Part shown: in pieces, positions 4,976-6,956 of the stretch | Layout of the letters: the number at the start of each line of letters is the position of its first letter | Position numbering within the stretch: the stretch's first letter is position 1 | Source: Anaerolineales bacterium | GTDB lineage: Bacteria; Chloroflexota; Anaerolineae; Anaerolineales; DRMV01 | Length of the DNA stretch: 6,956 bases | Assembly (NCBI GenBank): GCA_015494815.1 | Contig: WGAK01000012.1 | Coordinates: 1-6,956, forward strand | Direction: 5' to 3' | The notes under the pieces: model-generated | Seen by the model: only the letters and a program-made list of their open reading frames with translations | Database searches by the model: none | Told to the model about the DNA's origin: nothing | Made by a program: the position numbers and the translations under genes

Positions 4976-6859
4976 TCAAGCGCCTCGCAGCCAGCGCACG
5001 GCCTCGTCCAACGCGGCGGGCGTGCCCAACAGGGTAACCACATCGCCCTGCTGCAGCCGTGTGCTGCCGCGCGGGATGATGAAATCGCCGTTGCGCTGGA
5101 TGGTCAGCACCAGCACCTCGGGGGACCAGGTGAGGTCGCGCAGCCGCCTGCCGTGCAGGTCGGGGTTACGCAGCGTGACCGCGCGCACATCCCGCTGGTC
5201 TTCGGTGCGGATGAGCATCTGCATGAATTCGGGGTTGCGGGCCATGAGGGACAGGAAGGAGGCCTGGGCCTCCAACGGCGTAATGGGGATGGCCGCCAGG
5301 GCCCGCAGTTCCTCACGCAGGTGGGCGTCGGCGTTGAGCACCAGCACCCGCTCTACGCCGAAGGTACCGCGCGCCCAGCGAGTCCAGGCCAGGGCCAGGT
5401 CGGGGTCCGAACGGGTGATGACCACGACCGCGGCCTGCTCCAGCAAAGGCGCCGCGGCCGCGTCACCCGGCCGGGCGAGATGGGCCTCGAGGCCGTGCTG
5501 CCGGGCCCGCTCCACGCGCTGGGGGTCGTCGTCCAGCAGCACCACGGCCTGCTGATGGGCCTGGATTTGGGCGGCCAGGTGCGTGCCCAAATGCCCCGCG
5601 CCGATGACCACAATGGGGCGAACGGCGGCCGCGGCCTGGTCGGGGCCCACCAGGCGGGTGAAGAGCAAGGGCGCGGCGACCACGCTGATGATGGCCACCA
5701 GCACCACCGCGGAGACCATCGCGTCGTCGAGCACGCCCAGCCGCAGCCCGATTTCGGCCGCGGCGATAATCAACGACAGTTGTGCGGCCAGCAAAACGCC
5801 ACCGGCCAGGCTCTTGCGCCAGTCGAAAGCCCGCAAGAAAACCACCGAGGGCACCACGCGCGTCATGACAATGGCACCCAACAGCACGGGAAGCAACAGC
5901 CACGAGCGGCTCCCGCCGTGGACCAGGGCAGTCAGGTTGAACTTGGCCCCCACCATAATGAAGAAAATCGGCACGAAGAATCCATAGCCGATGCTCTCAA
6001 GTTGGTGCTGGGTTTCGCGGTCTTCAGGGCCCGTGAGCAGGGTGACCAGCAGCCCGGCCAGGAACGCGCCCAGGATGACCTCCACCCCCAACACCTCGGC
6101 CAGGGCCACGAAGGCCACGAACAGCCAAAAGGCCAGGCGCATCTTGATGTGCGTGGTGGCGTGCGACAGGTCCTCCAACAAGGGTCGCAGGCCGGGCAGC
6201 GCCCAGATGCCCAACCGGTAGAGTGCGAACAGCATCACGAAGAGCAGCCCCACCAGCAGGATTTCAGGCGTCACGCCGCGCGAAAGCACCGCGACCTGCA
6301 CGGTGATGAGCAGCATGGTCACGAAATCGGCCACCAGCGCGCTAATCAGCAGGGTTTGTCCATAGCGCCCGGTGAGCAGTCCTTGCTCCTTGAGCACGGG
6401 CATGACCACGCCCAGCGAGGTAGTAGAGAGCAGCAAAGCGGTGAAGATGGGCGCGCGCACCAATCCGGAAGCCGCCAAGCCCCAGGCCACCACACCGGCC
6501 AGCACCAACGTCAGCGCGAAGTGCAGCCCGGCCAGTTGCAACGGCGAGGGGCCCTGGTCCGACCGGGGCTTGCGCCCTACCCGCAAGGCGCTCAGGTCAA
6601 TCTCCATCCCGGCCAGGAACATCAAGAAGACAAAGCCGATTTCCGACAGCAGAGCCAGCACGGGGTCGTCGCCCTGAACCCACTGCAGGCCCGAACGGCC
6701 GATGAGGATGCCGGCGAGAATCTCACCCACCACCGCGGGCACCCGCCAGCGGCGCAGACGACTGAACAGCAAAGGCACGGCCACGGCCAAAAAAAGCACC
6801 AGGCTCAGGGACCAAAAGGAGACCGAGGTCCCACCCGCGGCCCAAACGCGCATCAACAT
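4976..6859 (-). CDS. Cation:proton antiporter, CPA2 family (KefB/KefC-like) with RCK/TrkA domains
   Basis: A 627-residue inner-membrane antiporter expected to exchange K+ or Na+ for H+, close to the 600-620 residues of KefB/KefC. Residues 14-403 form the exchanger domain with about a dozen membrane segments. The broken-helix motif STTSLGVVMPVLKE is at 145-158, the ion-site helix LISALVADFVTM at 171-182 with Asp178, and a second conserved helix AQLSLIIAAAEIG at 359-371. Residues 415-540 are an RCK_N/TrkA-N Rossmann domain: GAGHLG at 420-425 and acidic DDD at 443-445, typical of NAD(H) or nucleotide sensing. Residues 555-625 are a TrkA-C domain. The ion-site pair reads Ala-Asp, not the Asp-Asp of electrogenic exchangers nor the Gln-Asp of KefC. 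The start is ATG at 6859, with GGAGGA 5 bases upstream. It is the first gene of the operon. The family is certain; ion and direction are not. Confidence 0.94.
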   Translation of the reverse strand: MLMRVWAAGGTSVSFWSLSLVLFLAVAVPLLFSRLRRWRVPAVVGEILAGILIGRSGLQWVQGDDPVLALLSEIGFVFLMFLAGMEIDLSALRVGRKPRSDQGPSPLQLAGLHFALTLVLAGVVAWGLAASGLVRAPIFTALLLSTTSLGVVMPVLKEQGLLTGRYGQTLLISALVADFVTMLLITVQVAVLSRGVTPEILLVGLLFVMLFALYRLGIWALPGLRPLLEDLSHATTHIKMRLAFWLFVAFVALAEVLGVEVILGAFLAGLLVTLLTGPEDRETQHQLESIGYGFFVPIFFIMVGAKFNLTALVHGGSRSWLLLPVLLGAIVMTRVVPSVVFLRAFDWRKSLAGGVLLAAQLSLIIAAAEIGLRLGVLDDAMVSAVVLVAIISVVAAPLLFTRLVGPDQAAAAVRPIVVIGAGHLGTHLAAQIQAHQQAVVLLDDDPQRVERARQHGLEAHLARPGDAAAAPLLEQAAVVVITRSDPDLALAWTRWARGTFGVERVLVLNADAHLREELRALAAIPITPLEAQASFLSLMARNPEFMQMLIRTEDQRDVRAVTLRNPDLHGRRLRDLTWSPEVLVLTIQRNGDFIIPRGSTRLQQGDVVTLLGTPAALDEAVRWLRGA

Positions 6860-6901
6860 ACGATTCCTCCAGGTCGAGGTCGTGCCTCACAAGGTGCCCC
6901 G

Positions 6902-6907
6902 ATTATA
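6902..6907 (-). promoter_or_regulatory. Promoter -10 box of the antiporter operon
   Basis: A perfect TATAAT on the minus strand lies 42 bases before the antiporter ATG, in otherwise very GC-rich sequence, giving an expected leader of about 35 bases. No good -35 hexamer is seen at 16-18 bases, and there is no TGN extension, so an activator or a relaxed -35 would be needed. Confidence 0.55.
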
Positions 6908-6934
6908 CCCGTTCCTGCGGGGCTGCGCCGCGCG

Positions 6935-6956
6935 GGGCGGTGCGGGGGCGGTGCGG
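6935..6956. repeat. 11-base direct repeat at the window edge
   Basis: GGGCGGTGCGG occurs twice back to back, at 6935-6945 and 6946-6956, with no mismatch. The second copy ends at the last base of the window, so the array may continue. It lies upstream of the antiporter -10 box. In such GC-rich DNA it may be chance or simple slippage. Confidence 0.7.

Overview
The window is GC-rich (roughly two thirds by eye) bacterial chromosomal DNA. Every gene I can support lies on the minus strand, so transcription runs from high to low coordinates. There is no RNA gene, transposase, integrase or CRISPR array. The base composition, compact minus-strand operon and mix of families would fit a Chloroflexota-type or other high-GC, possibly thermophilic environmental bacterium. 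That is an inference from style only; no taxonomic marker is present.

Region A (6956 down to 1952) looks like one four-gene operon. It begins at a TATAAT box about 42 bases before the first start codon. The first gene is a full-length CPA2-type (KefB/KefC-like) cation:proton antiporter with a cytoplasmic RCK/TrkA regulatory module. After 18 bases comes an unrecognised membrane protein with 8-9 membrane segments. An ATGA overlap leads to a 142-residue JAMM (Mov34/MPN/PAD-1) metallopeptidase-like protein. Four bases later comes a secreted or membrane-anchored HExxH gluzincin of the peptidase MA type. A strong two-part hairpin 19 bases past the last stop is a good candidate for the transcript end.

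Region B (1951 to 1564) is a 388-base gap without a credible gene. It holds that hairpin, an imperfect heptanucleotide array (TTRGTGG, about 11 units) and an AT-rich patch with a -10-like box for the next unit.

Region C (1563 to 1) holds a 242-residue iron-sulfur protein of the HoxU/NuoG N-terminal type. It keeps one 2Fe-2S site and two 4Fe-4S sites but has lost the His/Cys cluster found in most relatives. It is followed after 51 bases by the ATPase of an ABC-2-type exporter, cut by the window edge; its permease would be expected beyond position 1.

How the genes work together is only partly readable. The antiporter, the polytopic protein and the secreted protease are all envelope proteins. 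Two different zinc-peptidase folds, one cytoplasmic (JAMM) and one exported (MA), sit next to each other behind an unknown membrane protein. This is the most interesting arrangement here, but nothing in the sequence proves a shared pathway. The iron-sulfur protein and the ABC ATPase have no obvious functional link.
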